DNA of 64,000 nt. Source: Rheinheimera riviphila. Lineage in GTDB: Bacteria > Pseudomonadota > Gammaproteobacteria > Enterobacterales > Alteromonadaceae. Within the stretch, counting starts at the first letter, position 1, and every line of letters starts with the position of its first letter. The position numbers and the translations under genes are program-made. The notes below the pieces were generated by a model that did no database searches, had not been told where the DNA came from, and saw only the letters and a program-made list of their open reading frames with translations. Shown one piece after another: positions 1-9,354 of the stretch. The stretch spans positions 98,148-162,147 of the forward strand of contig NZ_SACS01000010.1 in the NCBI RefSeq assembly GCF_004005945.1. The letters run 5' to 3'.

Positions 1-2966
1 CCAAACACATCGCTGAAAGACTGGTTAGCGGCAATCACTCTTTGTTCTAAATCCAGCAGCACTACCCAGTCGCGGGTTTGTTGAAATGCTTCGCCAAATA
101 ACCGGGCTTTTTCTTTGGTGGCACGGGTTTCGGTAATGTTGCTGTAGGTACCAATCACCCGTTCGATTTTTTGTTGGCTGGATAATTCGGTGACTTTGCC
201 AATGTCTCTGAACCACAACCAATGCCCGTTTTTGTGTTGCATCCGGTAGCTGTGATCAAAAGTTTTATCCGGCGCGCTGGTAAAACGTTGCCAGGCCTGC
301 TGATAAGCTTCACGATCATCCACATGGATCAACGACAGATGCTGCTGCATGGTGAGCGGATCCAGTGCTTCGCTATAACCCAGCATACTGTGCACGCGCT
401 GGGCGAAAATGCTGTTTTTATGTGAGTGCCATTCCCAGGCGCCACTTTCGACCGCTTCCAGCGCTTGTTTTAACCTTTGTTCGGAAATTTTTACTTTTTG
501 GTGCGCTTGCGCCAGCAACCGGCGTTGCCGGCGGCGATTGCGCCACCACAGTAACGTGAACAGTAGAAACAGCACGGCATAGCTGACATAGGCCGTTTGG
601 GTGCGCCACGGCGCAGCGGTAATGTTCAGCTGGATTTGTGCCGGCGCACTTTCCAGGCCGGTCATTGGCGACATGGCGGCGACGTTAAATCGGTAGCTGC
701 CGGGCTGTAATTGCGGGAAAACTATTTGCGGTGAGCTCTGTACTGGGTAATCCAGTCGCTGCTCGCCTTCCAGCCACAGGCGGTAACTGATTTTGCTGCT
801 GTCGCGGAAATTTAACGACGAAAACTGCACTTCAATGCCCGGCACGTCGTAGTTAAAGCTGAACGTCTGACCGTTCAGATTGCCAAGTGCGGCAGTGCCC
901 GACTGATCCAGACCGCGAATGGCGGTAATGGCAATCTGTGGCGCCAGCGGTTGTTCGACAAAACGGCTGGCATCTACCAACGTTAAGCCCTGGCGGCTGC
1001 CAAATACCAGATCACCGTTGCGCAGGCGGGTGCTGGCACCGATGTTAAAGGCATAAGAGGCGAGACCGTCTTTACGGGAGAAATGTTCAATCCGCAGCGA
1101 ACGGGTATCGAGCCGCGACAAGCCGTAATTGCCGGAAAACCACAAATGGCCGTCGTTGTCTAATTCGCTGGAATAAACATTGTTACTCAGTAACTGCTGT
1201 TGTTCGTGAAAGTGATGCACTAATTTTAAGGCCGGATCAAAGCCGAGCAGGCCGATGCCGTTAAAAGTGATCCAAAGAATGCCTTGTGGATCAACACTCA
1301 TTTTGTCGGCAAACCGCTGCAACGCCGGTTGATAGTCCGCCGTTTGAAACATCAGGCTGGCTTGTTGCTGCTGACTGTCATACAGCCATAATCGGTCATT
1401 GGCGCTGAGGATAATTTTGTGCGGCTGATTGGGCACCGCACCTAAAAATCTTCCGGCCAACTGCGGCGGTACTTTTTCCGCTAGTCCCGGCAAAGGTTCG
1501 ACGACGCCTTGTGCCGGGCGATAGCGATAATATTGATCCAAATTGTAAAACCAGAAGTCGCCTTGTTCATCTCGCCAGTGGCCCTGTGCCGAGGTCGTCA
1601 GCAACTTTTGCTGCGTGGCATCGAGGAGCGGGGCAGGTAAGAACTGGCGGTCGGTGACGGAGAAATAGCGCAAAGAAGTGCTGGAACGTAACCACAGTCT
1701 GTTGTCCGATTCACGATAAATCCGGCTCAGGCTCTGGCCAAAATCGGCCGGAATATCCGCCGGATAATTAAACTCTTTAAACTGACCGCTGCTTAAATCA
1801 AGCAGTTGTAAACCATAACCGGAACCAACCCATAACTGGTTGTTGCCGCCTTCTGCCAGCGCCTGTGCGCCAAAATTAAGCATCAACTGCTGGTTATTTT
1901 CAGCCCGTTGCTCAAGATTTTTTAGCCTGATATTGGTAAAAGCGGTGCTGCGCGGGTGCCAGTAATAGACCCCTTCGTCCCGACTGGCCAGCCATAAACC
2001 GCCGTCGGCTGTGGCGACCAGATCGGTGATCAGATCCTGGCCGATGTCCTGATTGCCCTGACTAAATCGCCACATAAACTTACTGCTGCTAAGCATCGTG
2101 TCATATTCAAATAAACCACTGCTGGTGGCCAATAACAGACGGTCTTGATGTTGCAGCAATCGGGAGATCCGGATGTCCGTTAACAAGCGTTTCGGTTGCC
2201 ATTGGCTGACGGGCTGCTGTAAATCAGCCAACGGCAACTGAAATAGTGAGCTGCCCGCGCTGATAAATAACTGATCGTTAGCAGCGTAAATATGCCGCAC
2301 CATCAGCTGATTTGGTTTTGCCTGTTCAACGGTTAGTTTAATCTGTTGATGTTGACCGGTTTTCAGATCAACATGGAACAAACCTCGGTTGGTGCCCACC
2401 AGCAATTGTTGCTGATAAAGCCAGAGCTGGCGAACCCAACTCAGTTCGGTGTCGGCTTGTTTGAAGTTAAACAGTTCGTTGAGCTGGCCGGTTTTAAGCG
2501 AATAACGATACACACCGCTATTAATGGCGAGCAACAGATGATCGTCATCTTCAATGATCACTTCACTCAGCGTCGGCATGTCCAGCTGTTCCTGCGCCGC
2601 TAAGTCCAGCACTAATTTGATCGCGCCGGTGGTTTTATCAATCCGGAAAATGCCGACCTGACTCGCCACCGCCCAAATTTGGTTCGGCAGATGTTCAAAT
2701 ACCTGATTAAAATCCAGGCCAGCAATTTTGGCGTCATCAGCCCCCACAATCAGGTTGCGGGTGGCGTCAAAGCGGTTCAGACCATTGCTGGTGGCTATCC
2801 ATAAAAAGCCGTCCTGATCGATATGTAAATTTCGAACCGAGCCACGCGACAGACCTTGTTCGATGGTCAGTGGTTGGAGCAGTGGTTTTAATTCGGCGGC
2901 CTGACTTGCCTGGCCACACAGCGTCAGTAAACATACCAGACCAAGCCAGTTCAACAGCTTACGCAT
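1..2966 (-). CDS. Large two-component-type sensor with ligand-binding propeller (3' end outside window)
   Basis: The reading frame stays open from the ATG at 2966 to the window edge (about 988 residues visible), so the C-terminus is missing. It begins with a signal peptide (MRKLLNWLGLVCLLTLCGQA). About 650 residues of beta-propeller repeats of the Reg_prop type follow, with motifs such as DQDGFLWIATSNGLNRF and DNDGHLWFSGNYGLSRLD. Next come a Y_Y_Y-like domain (about residues 730-800), one transmembrane helix (near 810-830), a PAS/PAC domain (about 850-960) and the start of a second PAS domain at the edge. This is the architecture of periplasmic-propeller sensors (HTCS-like, or diguanylate cyclases with 7-8 bladed propellers). 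The output domain, histidine kinase or GGDEF/EAL, lies outside the window and cannot be called. Ligand unknown. Confidence 0.85.
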   Translation of the reverse strand, partial: MRKLLNWLGLVCLLTLCGQASQAAELKPLLQPLTIEQGLSRGSVRNLHIDQDGFLWIATSNGLNRFDATRNLIVGADDAKIAGLDFNQVFEHLPNQIWAVASQVGIFRIDKTTGAIKLVLDLAAQEQLDMPTLSEVIIEDDDHLLLAINSGVYRYSLKTGQLNELFNFKQADTELSWVRQLWLYQQQLLVGTNRGLFHVDLKTGQHQQIKLTVEQAKPNQLMVRHIYAANDQLFISAGSSLFQLPLADLQQPVSQWQPKRLLTDIRISRLLQHQDRLLLATSSGLFEYDTMLSSSKFMWRFSQGNQDIGQDLITDLVATADGGLWLASRDEGVYYWHPRSTAFTNIRLKNLEQRAENNQQLMLNFGAQALAEGGNNQLWVGSGYGLQLLDLSSGQFKEFNYPADIPADFGQSLSRIYRESDNRLWLRSSTSLRYFSVTDRQFLPAPLLDATQQKLLTTSAQGHWRDEQGDFWFYNLDQYYRYRPAQGVVEPLPGLAEKVPPQLAGRFLGAVPNQPHKIILSANDRLWLYDSQQQQASLMFQTADYQPALQRFADKMSVDPQGILWITFNGIGLLGFDPALKLVHHFHEQQQLLSNNVYSSELDNDGHLWFSGNYGLSRLDTRSLRIEHFSRKDGLASYAFNIGASTRLRNGDLVFGSRQGLTLVDASRFVEQPLAPQIAITAIRGLDQSGTAALGNLNGQTFSFNYDVPGIEVQFSSLNFRDSSKISYRLWLEGEQRLDYPVQSSPQIVFPQLQPGSYRFNVAAMSPMTGLESAPAQIQLNITAAPWRTQTAYVSYAVLFLLFTLLWWRNRRRQRRLLAQAHQKVKISEQRLKQALEAVESGAWEWHSHKNSIFAQRVHSMLGYSEALDPLTMQQHLSLIHVDDREAYQQAWQRFTSAPDKTFDHSYRMQHKNGHWLWFRDIGKVTELSSQQKIERVIGTYSNITETRATKEKARLFGEAFQQTRDWVVLLDLEQRVIAANQSFSDVF

Positions 2967-3100
2967 GCAAACGATCGTGCTGACAAGAAAAGTTGAACAT
3001 AAATGTTGGGTCTGTAGAAAAGATGTCAATAGCATTGAAAATATCGCAAGTTCCCACCTAAAGTCCAGAACATCGTGTGGCTGGAGTTCGGGCCGAAGTT

Positions 3101-3122
3101 AAAAATGCCGCTTGGCGCCGCA
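3101..3122 (-). terminator. Weak terminator after the CbiB-like gene
   Basis: Read on the minus strand, a short imperfect GC hairpin follows directly after the stop codon of the CbiB-like gene and ends in ATTTTT. The stem has a mismatch, so this is only a weak rho-independent terminator candidate. Confidence 0.4.
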
Positions 3123-4118
3123 TCACAGTGGCCAGCCAGCAAAGAGGCCAAGTCCGAGATAGCTGCTGAGCAGCAGCAAGACACCTACCTGATACTGGCG
3201 ACATAATTGCAGCAGTAACGAAATATCGGCAGCTTTGGGCTCCAGCGCGGGGCCAATGCGCACCCGGCGGATTTTTTGCCCTTGATAATACACCGGACCT
3301 GCCAGATTACGATTGAGCGCCGCCGCACCTGCAGCCAGCAACCAACGCGCTGGCCAGCTAAAATAACCATCACGGGCAAATTTCAGATAGTACCGACTCT
3401 GGCGCAAACTCACCAGTAACGCGAATACGCTGCCGGTCAGTAGCATGCCTGGCCAATTCAGCAGCGAAACGATAGCCGCCACCGGCTTGCCAAAATGCTG
3501 GAATTGCGACTGTTTCGGATTCCACTGCTGTTGCAGTTCCTGTAATAACCGATAAGCGATAGCACCGACCACACCACCGGCTAAAAACCACAACAACACC
3601 GAAGTCCACTGGGTGGCGAGGCGGAATAACAGGCTTTCCAGACAGGCTTTACTGACGCCGACGGCCGACATTAACTTTACTTCGCGCAGCACCAGCGGTT
3701 GCAGTTGATCCCGCGCCAGACTCAGTTGTTGTTTGTCGAGGCTACTTTGAATGTGTAGTGCTTGCTGCCGGACATTTTGCCAGTCCAGACAGAGATACAA
3801 CAATAAGCCATGCCATAGCTGCGGCATTTGCGATAACAGCGTAAAAGCCCAGGCCAAGATCAGCCAGGGCGTGATTGCGATAATGGCGGCAAGACTGCCA
3901 GACAGTTTCAGTTGTGCTGCTGGGTAAGTGGTTTTATTCACTCTTTTGGCCAGTCGTAACGCCAAAATCCGAAACAACACCAACGGCTGATAACCGGCCG
4001 GTAGCGGCAGCAGGCTACTCAGTACGATCACCAGCCACAACAACAACGGCTGCTGCAACCAGGGATGTTGCAGCAGTTGTTGTACCGTATGTAAAGTGGC
4101 GAGCATTTCAGGCTGCAA
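3123..4118 (-). CDS. CobD/CbiB-like multi-pass membrane protein
   Basis: A 331-residue protein with several hydrophobic segments (about residues 20-40, 70-110, 170-190, 215-240, 305-330). The succession of conserved blocks follows the CobD/CbiB adenosylcobinamide-phosphate synthase family: a RDQLQPLVLREV stretch, an ACLESLLFRLAT block, GGVVGAIAYRLLQ, a block ending QHFGKPVAAIVSLLNWPG, and a C-terminal AALNRNLAGPVYYQG near the position of the family's Gly-Pro-x-Tyr-Tyr motif. Several residues normally conserved in true CbiB, such as the Glu-Asn and Asn-Thr-Leu-Asp motifs, look replaced. The protein may therefore be a repurposed paralogue rather than a working cobalamin enzyme. A TTG start is used, with AGGA about 10 bases upstream; Met5 (4106) is the alternative. 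It follows mtnN by 41 bases and is probably cotranscribed with it. No other cobalamin gene is in view. Confidence 0.65.
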   Translation of the reverse strand: MQPEMLATLHTVQQLLQHPWLQQPLLLWLVIVLSSLLPLPAGYQPLVLFRILALRLAKRVNKTTYPAAQLKLSGSLAAIIAITPWLILAWAFTLLSQMPQLWHGLLLYLCLDWQNVRQQALHIQSSLDKQQLSLARDQLQPLVLREVKLMSAVGVSKACLESLLFRLATQWTSVLLWFLAGGVVGAIAYRLLQELQQQWNPKQSQFQHFGKPVAAIVSLLNWPGMLLTGSVFALLVSLRQSRYYLKFARDGYFSWPARWLLAAGAAALNRNLAGPVYYQGQKIRRVRIGPALEPKAADISLLLQLCRQYQVGVLLLLSSYLGLGLFAGWPL

Positions 4119-4159
4119 CGGGTGTTATTCCTGGCTTTTGCTTGGCTTGAGTGCTGGCA

Positions 4160-4870
4160 TCACAGCTTAAGCTGGCGCAGGTTGCCAAGCAGTTCCACCA
4201 CCATGGCGCTACTGTTGCGCGAAGCAATTTCCAGATAAGCCTCAAACGAGGTTGGAGATTCTTTGCCGGCGATATCGCTTAAACTGCGGATCACCACAAA
4301 TGGCGTGTTGAGCTGATAACACGCCTGGGCAATAGCAGCGCCTTCCATTTCCACCGCCAGCATGGTCGGGAAGGTGGCGCGGGTTTTGGCAATCCGATCC
4401 GGGTCGCACATAAACACGTCACCGGTGGTGATCAGACCTTTTTTGGTCTGACAAAACCCCAGCGCGGCGATGCTTTGTTCGGCCGCCAGAATAAGGGCCG
4501 GATGGGCGGTAAAAGCCGCCGGTAACCGTGGCACCTGGCCAGGTTCATAACCAAAAGCGGTGACATCAACGTCGTGGTGGCGAACTTCGGAGGAAATGAC
4601 GATATCGCCGACCGATAGTTCCGGATCAAAACCACCGGCAGAACCGGTATTGATCACACAATCTGGCTGAAATTGATGAATTAACAAAGACGTAGCGATG
4701 GCAGCTGTGACTTTACCGATCCCGGATTGCACCAGCACCACCTCAACCCCTTGCAGGCTGCCGCGGTGAAATTCAAAACTGGCAATCGTTGTAGTGGTGG
4801 CGTTGGTTAATTGTTGTTTCAGCAGCGCCACTTCCTGCTCCATGGCGCCGATAATTCCGACAAGTTTCAT
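4160..4870 (-). CDS. mtnN: 5'-methylthioadenosine/S-adenosylhomocysteine nucleosidase
   Basis: A cytoplasmic enzyme that cleaves adenine from methylthioadenosine and S-adenosylhomocysteine, feeding methionine salvage and, where LuxS is present, autoinducer-2 synthesis. At 236 residues it has the usual family length. The N-terminal GIIGAMEQEV carries the catalytic Glu (residue 13). NTGSAGGFDP, the substrate-binding VFMCDPDRI region, the ribose-binding AVEMEGAAIAQ (Glu) and the catalytic Asp in RSLSDIAGKESP are all present. AGGTGA lies upstream of the ATG. It heads a two-gene unit with the CbiB-like gene downstream. Confidence 0.95.
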   Translation of the reverse strand: MKLVGIIGAMEQEVALLKQQLTNATTTTIASFEFHRGSLQGVEVVLVQSGIGKVTAAIATSLLIHQFQPDCVINTGSAGGFDPELSVGDIVISSEVRHHDVDVTAFGYEPGQVPRLPAAFTAHPALILAAEQSIAALGFCQTKKGLITTGDVFMCDPDRIAKTRATFPTMLAVEMEGAAIAQACYQLNTPFVVIRSLSDIAGKESPTSFEAYLEIASRNSSAMVVELLGNLRQLKL

Positions 4871-4937
4871 CTTGATTTCACCTAATGCAAAACCGCCATT
4901 ATACGAAGGGAAGTCGCCTGTTGCCGAACTTTTTTAA

Positions 4938-4965
4938 CCGCGCAAGTTGATGCAGGTTTGCGCGG
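4938..4965. terminator. Hairpin between pirin and mtnN
   Basis: The perfect 8-base inverted repeat CCGCGCAA/TTGCGCGG has a 12-base loop. It lies downstream of the pirin gene on the minus strand. There is no U-run on that strand, so it is either a non-canonical terminator or part of the mtnN leader. Confidence 0.35.
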
Positions 4966-5001
4966 CTTAAATATTCAGACGTTATTGCTCAGACGGGCTC
5001 G

Positions 5002-5877
5002 TTAAACCTGAATCGTTCCTGCGGCCATTTTGGTTAAGGAGCCTGCCTGATAATCGCGGATCGCCTGTTCAATTTCCGCCACCGAGTTCATCACAAAAGG
5101 CCCGTATTGCACCACGGGTTCACCAATTGGTTTGGCAGCGAGCACAATCACCCGTGCTGCGGCATCAGCAGTGATGGTCAGGCTATCGCCGTCCGTGAGG
5201 ATGGCCGCCTGATGCGTTTGCACCCGGCTACCGCCAATTTTTACTTCGCCTTCAAATGGATAGACCAACGCATTATGCCCGGAGGGAATATGCAGTTGCA
5301 CCTGTTCACCGGCAGTGAAGCTGAGATCCACATATAAAGGTTCGGTCGATAAGCCTTGAATAGGGCCAGCCACGGTTTTATGTTGCAGTGGCAGCGTTAA
5401 ATTGCCGGCAATCACGATAGCATGGCCACCGCCGGCCAGTTCCACACGGCTCAGTTGTTCCGGTTTTAAATCGACATAAGCCGGATCTTTCATTTTCTCG
5501 TTGGCGGGCAAGTTCAGCCACAACTGAAAACCACGCATTAAACCTGATTCCTGCTGTGGCATTTCAGAGTGAATAATGCCGCTGCCAGCGGTCATCCACT
5601 GCACGCCGCCGGATTTCAGATGCCCCTGATTACCCAGGTGATCTTCATGCAGCATATGGCCGTCCAGCATATAAGTGACGGTTTCAAAACCACGATGTGG
5701 ATGTGCCGGAAAGCCAGCCAGATAATCGGCGGCTTGATCGGATCCAAAACAATCCAACATTAAAAATGGGTCGAGCCGCAGCTGCGGTTGCAGGCCTAAA
5801 CTACGGCGAATTTTCACCCCGGCGCCATCTGACACTGGTTGCGCCGGTAATATTTGCTTCAGTTGCCGCTCTTTCAT
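5002..5877 (-). CDS. Pirin family protein (cupin, quercetinase-like)
   Basis: An iron-binding double-cupin protein. The N-terminal cupin contains FPAHPHRGFETVTYML, then HEDHLGNQG and SGIIHSEMP, which supply the pirin metal-ligand histidines and glutamate. The C-terminal half is the second, divergent cupin. Bacterial pirins have been reported as quercetin 2,3-dioxygenases or as modulators of central metabolism; which applies here is unknown. An in-frame ATG exists at 5946, but the start is set at 5877 because GGAG lies 8 bases upstream and the family begins with a MKxRxL-like sequence. It appears to be transcribed alone. Confidence 0.88.
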   Translation of the reverse strand: MKERQLKQILPAQPVSDGAGVKIRRSLGLQPQLRLDPFLMLDCFGSDQAADYLAGFPAHPHRGFETVTYMLDGHMLHEDHLGNQGHLKSGGVQWMTAGSGIIHSEMPQQESGLMRGFQLWLNLPANEKMKDPAYVDLKPEQLSRVELAGGGHAIVIAGNLTLPLQHKTVAGPIQGLSTEPLYVDLSFTAGEQVQLHIPSGHNALVYPFEGEVKIGGSRVQTHQAAILTDGDSLTITADAAARVIVLAAKPIGEPVVQYGPFVMNSVAEIEQAIRDYQAGSLTKMAAGTIQV

Positions 5878-5993
5878 GGTCGTTGCTCCGGGAGAATGTG
5901 TTTCGATTGTATTGAGCCACCATTTAACCCGAAATTTAATCGACAATAAATTGCATTAAAACGCGATTATGATTCGATTTTTACGAATGTTAA

Positions 5994-6617
5994 TCAGCGC
6001 CCGGCACACTGCATTTCATGCTGCAGCAGCCATAACTTACGGTTTAAGCCACCGGCATAACCGGTCAAACTGCCATTGGCGCCGATGACTCGATGGCAGG
6101 GGACGACGATCGCAATCGGATTTCTGCCATTGGCGGCACCCACTGCACGCACCGCTTTGGGGTTGTCTAAATGGTTGGCAATAGCGCCATAACTGCAGCT
6201 GTGAGCAAACGGAATTGCACAAAGGGCTTGCCACACTTGTTGTTGAAACGGGCTGCCGCTTGGCGCCAGGGTTAATGAAAACTGTTTGCGCTCGCCGGCG
6301 AAATATTGCTGTAATTGCTCGATGGCTTGCTGTAGATGATCTTCAGCGCTGGTGCCAGATGTTGTATCACATATTGAATGACCGCTTCCTACCGGTGCCA
6401 GCACTTTTACGACCTCAAGCTTTGGTGCCTGGGTTTTAGCGCTGCCAGCCAACAAATCGCCGGTTGCAGCCCCTGTTGCTGCCATGCTTTCTTCAATGCT
6501 GTCATCGGTAAATAAAATACTGACAATCCCCTGATCGGTCGCGGCAATGCGCAGTAAGCCTACCGGCGTTGGCAGGTCGCGGGTTTGAATGGTGGCTGCG
6601 CCTAAGTTGCTACTCAT
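5994..6617 (-). CDS. ogt: Methylated-DNA--[protein]-cysteine S-methyltransferase
   Basis: A suicide repair protein that moves methyl groups from O6-methylguanine or O4-methylthymine to its own cysteine. The active-site motif [10 protein letters not shown] and the following [20 protein letters not shown] are intact, and the helix-turn-helix DNA-binding segment ([14 protein letters not shown]) precedes them. At 207 residues it is longer than E. coli Ogt (171), because of a low-complexity insert around residues 40-80 in the N-terminal domain. AAGGA lies 8 bases before the ATG. The start is 4 bases past the stop of the upstream alkA-type gene, so the two form a repair operon. Confidence 0.93.
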   Translation of the reverse strand: MSSNLGAATIQTRDLPTPVGLLRIAATDQGIVSILFTDDSIEESMAATGAATGDLLAGSAKTQAPKLEVVKVLAPVGSGHSICDTTSGTSAEDHLQQAIEQLQQYFAGERKQFSLTLAPSGSPFQQQVWQALCAIPFAHSCSYGAIANHLDNPKAVRAVGAANGRNPIAIVVPCHRVIGANGSLTGYAGGLNRKLWLLQHEMQCAGR

Positions 6618-6621
6618 ATTG

Positions 6622-8073
6622 TTATTCCTTCTGACTCAGTTTGGGCAAATCGGTTTTTTTGGTGGCCGGTGCCAGTCCAAACCAAAGTTGTAAGGTGGCA
6701 TAACTTCGCCATGGCGATAACGTCGCCGGATCAATAGGTTGTTCGCGTTGCTGCAACGCTTTTTGAATGCCTAAATCACCAGCCAGCCAAATATCACTGT
6801 CCGACAAGCCACGCATTTTGCTATACGCCACTGTCCAGGGGCCGATACCTTTGATGGCAAGCCATTCATCAGGACTAGCGTCAGGTTTCGCCAATACCGC
6901 AGCCGCCAGCGCTTTTAAGGTATCGCGCCTCGCTTGTGGTACTTTGAGCATCGCTAAATCGCTGGCCAGCACCTCTGCCGGGGTTGGAAATAATTTTTTA
7001 TCCGTGTCCGGGACTGTTGCAGATAAAGCTTCCACCAGCCGATTGAGTTGCATGCGAGCCCCAGCGACACTCACTTGCTGGCCCAACACCGCCCGCACCG
7101 CCGCTTCCCACGCCGACCAGACCCCCGGAATACGCACGCCGCTTTTTAGCGCTTCCCCAAACAGCGGTTGCAGCGCTTGTTCGACGGTCAGTAAATCGGC
7201 GTCTAAATCGAGTAAACGGCGAATGTGCGCCACCACCTGCGTCAGTCCATCCGGATAAGGCCAGTGTAACGTGAGCGCCAGGCTATGTTCGGTTTTCAGC
7301 CGCACTTCAAACCAGCCGCTGCGTTGTTGTTGGCCTGAAGCTGCGCCGTGGTCTTTTGCAGGAAGATGCGGCCAACAAAAACTACGACCATAGCTGTTGA
7401 TCGTTAGCCATTCGACGCCGGTCAGGCTGCGTTGCTGCCAAAAACCTAGCAACAATGCAAAATTCAGCGGCGGGCGAAAATTTAATTCAAGTTCTAACAA
7501 AGCGGAGACTCCGGTACTGCGCCGCCGCCGGATTTGACCTGGCGTCAGCTGTAACTGTTTAAAAAAGGCATCATTAAAACGGCGGATACTATGAAATCCG
7601 GCTTGCAGCGCAATATCAGCGATAGGTAATAGCGTTTGATGCAACAACGACTTGGCGAATAAAATCTGCTGGTACAAAGCATATTGTTTGGGCGCGACCC
7701 CAAGCTGCTCTGCAAAAAGTTTACGCAGATAACGTTCACTAATACCAAGCCGGTCACAGAGCGCCGCCTGATCACCGTCAATCAACGCGCCTTCGCTGAT
7801 GAGCTTTAAGGCGCGGCGCAAGGTGGTTTGATTGCCAAGCCAGGCCGGGGATCCGGGCGCACTGTCCGGCCGGCAACGCAGACAAGGACGAAACCCCGCC
7901 TGGGCCGCAGCCGCTGCCGTTGGATAATAAGCAATTTGATGCTCGGCTGGCGCGCGCGCCGGGCAAATGGGCCGACAATAAATACCGGTACTTTTGACCG
8001 CGGTATAAAACATGCCATCAAAACGATGGTCACGGCTTAACCGGGCTTGCTGGCATTGGGCGGGCGTAAGCAT
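6622..8073 (-). CDS. alkA: Ada-like sensor / AraC / AlkA DNA-3-methyladenine glycosylase fusion
   Basis: A three-part protein of about 483 residues. Residues about 1-75 form an Ada-type zinc and methyl-acceptor domain with four cysteines ([13 protein letters not shown] and [10 protein letters not shown]). Residues about 85-185 form an AraC-family helix-turn-helix. The rest is AlkA_N plus an HhH-GPD glycosylase domain with the helix-hairpin-helix [10 protein letters not shown] and the catalytic Asp in [11 protein letters not shown]. It excises alkylated purines, and by its architecture may sense methyl-phosphotriesters and activate its own operon. The start is set at 8073 ([12 protein letters not shown]), which has AGGA 8 bases upstream, rather than the in-frame ATG at 8097. 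It heads an operon with ogt. Confidence 0.92.
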   Translation of the reverse strand: MLTPAQCQQARLSRDHRFDGMFYTAVKSTGIYCRPICPARAPAEHQIAYYPTAAAAAQAGFRPCLRCRPDSAPGSPAWLGNQTTLRRALKLISEGALIDGDQAALCDRLGISERYLRKLFAEQLGVAPKQYALYQQILFAKSLLHQTLLPIADIALQAGFHSIRRFNDAFFKQLQLTPGQIRRRRSTGVSALLELELNFRPPLNFALLLGFWQQRSLTGVEWLTINSYGRSFCWPHLPAKDHGAASGQQQRSGWFEVRLKTEHSLALTLHWPYPDGLTQVVAHIRRLLDLDADLLTVEQALQPLFGEALKSGVRIPGVWSAWEAAVRAVLGQQVSVAGARMQLNRLVEALSATVPDTDKKLFPTPAEVLASDLAMLKVPQARRDTLKALAAAVLAKPDASPDEWLAIKGIGPWTVAYSKMRGLSDSDIWLAGDLGIQKALQQREQPIDPATLSPWRSYATLQLWFGLAPATKKTDLPKLSQKE

Positions 8074-8164
8074 AACGGCGGTTCCTGCCTGAAACATTCA
8101 GTGCAGTTTACCGTGAATGTTGGCCGGAGCTAGCCGGATCCGGCACTGAATACTAAAATTTCTG

Positions 8165-8187
8165 GCCAGCGCAACTGGCGTTTTTTT
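8165..8187. terminator. Hairpin with T-run between alkA and EF-hand-like gene
   Basis: GCCAG-CGCAA-CTGGC is followed by GTTTTTTT on the plus strand. The neighbouring genes are both on the minus strand; in that direction the hairpin is followed only by AGAAATTTT. A terminator role for the gene upstream (8186-9283) is possible but weak. Confidence 0.35.
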
Positions 8188-9283
8188 AAATGTTTAAATC
8201 AACTTGTTGCACCAGCCCAACGCTGAACGGCGCCAGCGGGTTTTGTTCGGCCAGGAAAATGCCGCTGCGGGCGATGCGTCCCAATAATGCATCTCTGTCA
8301 TACAGGCCAAAAGACGTCGCCACCGATTGTGCTGAAATTGCGGCGATATTCGCTTGTTGTAAGCTTTGCATGCCTTGTTGGCGTGACCATAAGTTTAAGC
8401 TTTGCCACTGCGTATCACTGGCTTCAATAAAACCATTTTGATTGTCATCAAGTTCCGCCAGTTCGCTATAGCCTTGGCCGGTTTTAGGGCCGAACAGTTC
8501 CAGCCCGGAATCAAGGCGTTGATTTTTGTTGCTATCCCGCATCAGGTAATATTGGCCTTTGCCCAAATCCGGCAGCTGACGACGTTCGCCATTGCCATAA
8601 AAATCGAAGTCAGTGCCGGTAGATTTTAAGTCGACCGCATTACCACCAAGGCTCAGGATCAACGGATCTTTTAATTGTTCTTCAGTAAAGGTACGAAACG
8701 AAAACTGTTCTTCACGCATATTCAGTTCAAATGACCAGCTTAAGGTACTGCCATCGGCCATGCTCAGCGCGCCGCTGAAGTTGGCATCGAGTTCCTGATA
8801 GCGATAACTCCATTCTGTCACACGCGTTGCCGGAGCCGCGGTTGGTGCAGGAGGAGTTGATCCGGCAGCAGAGTTTTGTTGTTGCTCTGCGACCTGCGCC
8901 TGAATTTTTTCCATTGAGGTACCGTCAATCCACGACAACAATTTGCCGGAGCTGAGTTGGTCCAGAATGCGTTTGACCGCGCCAACGGTTTGCAGGGCGT
9001 TAAAGCGCTGTTTGTCTTCATTTTGTTCGGTAGATGTCGTAGACTCGGTCGGTGCCTCGGCGCTGGAATTTTGTGCAGAATTTTGCGACGAAAGTGCGGC
9101 TGTTGCCAAAGCCTGGCGAGCCTGAGAAAAATTAGTAGCACTGGTGGCGAGGGAAGGGCGTTGGTTGTCAGCGGGTGCTGGCAGTTTGACTGCGTTTCTG
9201 ATTGCTGCCTGTTCCAGGCGGCCGCTGTGCAACACTGAGTGTTCGTGCACAGCAAAATGTTGATTTGCAGCGACGATGTTCAT
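8186..9283 (-). CDS. Unknown protein with two EF-hand-like calcium loops
   Basis: A 365-residue protein with no signal peptide seen. Residues about 35-95 and 130-150 are Ser/Ala/Gln/Pro-rich and probably disordered. The C-terminal half has a beta-rich region followed by two loops matching the EF-hand pattern: DSNKNQRLDSGLE, and DDNQNGFIEASD soon after. This layout is seen in conserved VCBS/hypothetical proteins of marine gammaproteobacteria. Calcium binding is inferred from the loops; the function is unknown. GGGAG lies 6 bases upstream of the ATG. It is divergent from the HopJ-family gene, with 71 bases between the starts. Confidence 0.75.
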   Translation of the reverse strand: MNIVAANQHFAVHEHSVLHSGRLEQAAIRNAVKLPAPADNQRPSLATSATNFSQARQALATAALSSQNSAQNSSAEAPTESTTSTEQNEDKQRFNALQTVGAVKRILDQLSSGKLLSWIDGTSMEKIQAQVAEQQQNSAAGSTPPAPTAAPATRVTEWSYRYQELDANFSGALSMADGSTLSWSFELNMREEQFSFRTFTEEQLKDPLILSLGGNAVDLKSTGTDFDFYGNGERRQLPDLGKGQYYLMRDSNKNQRLDSGLELFGPKTGQGYSELAELDDNQNGFIEASDTQWQSLNLWSRQQGMQSLQQANIAAISAQSVATSFGLYDRDALLGRIARSGIFLAEQNPLAPFSVGLVQQVDLNI

Positions 9284-9354
9284 AACGAGCTCCCGGCAGA
9301 AATGGTTTCATACCGGTTATCGACACTGATTGATTAAACTTTAAGCAGGTTTTT

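Noticed and set aside
3123..4118. Calling the membrane protein a functional cobalamin synthase
   Set aside because: No other cobalamin gene in view and altered conserved positions; only a family-level call is justified.
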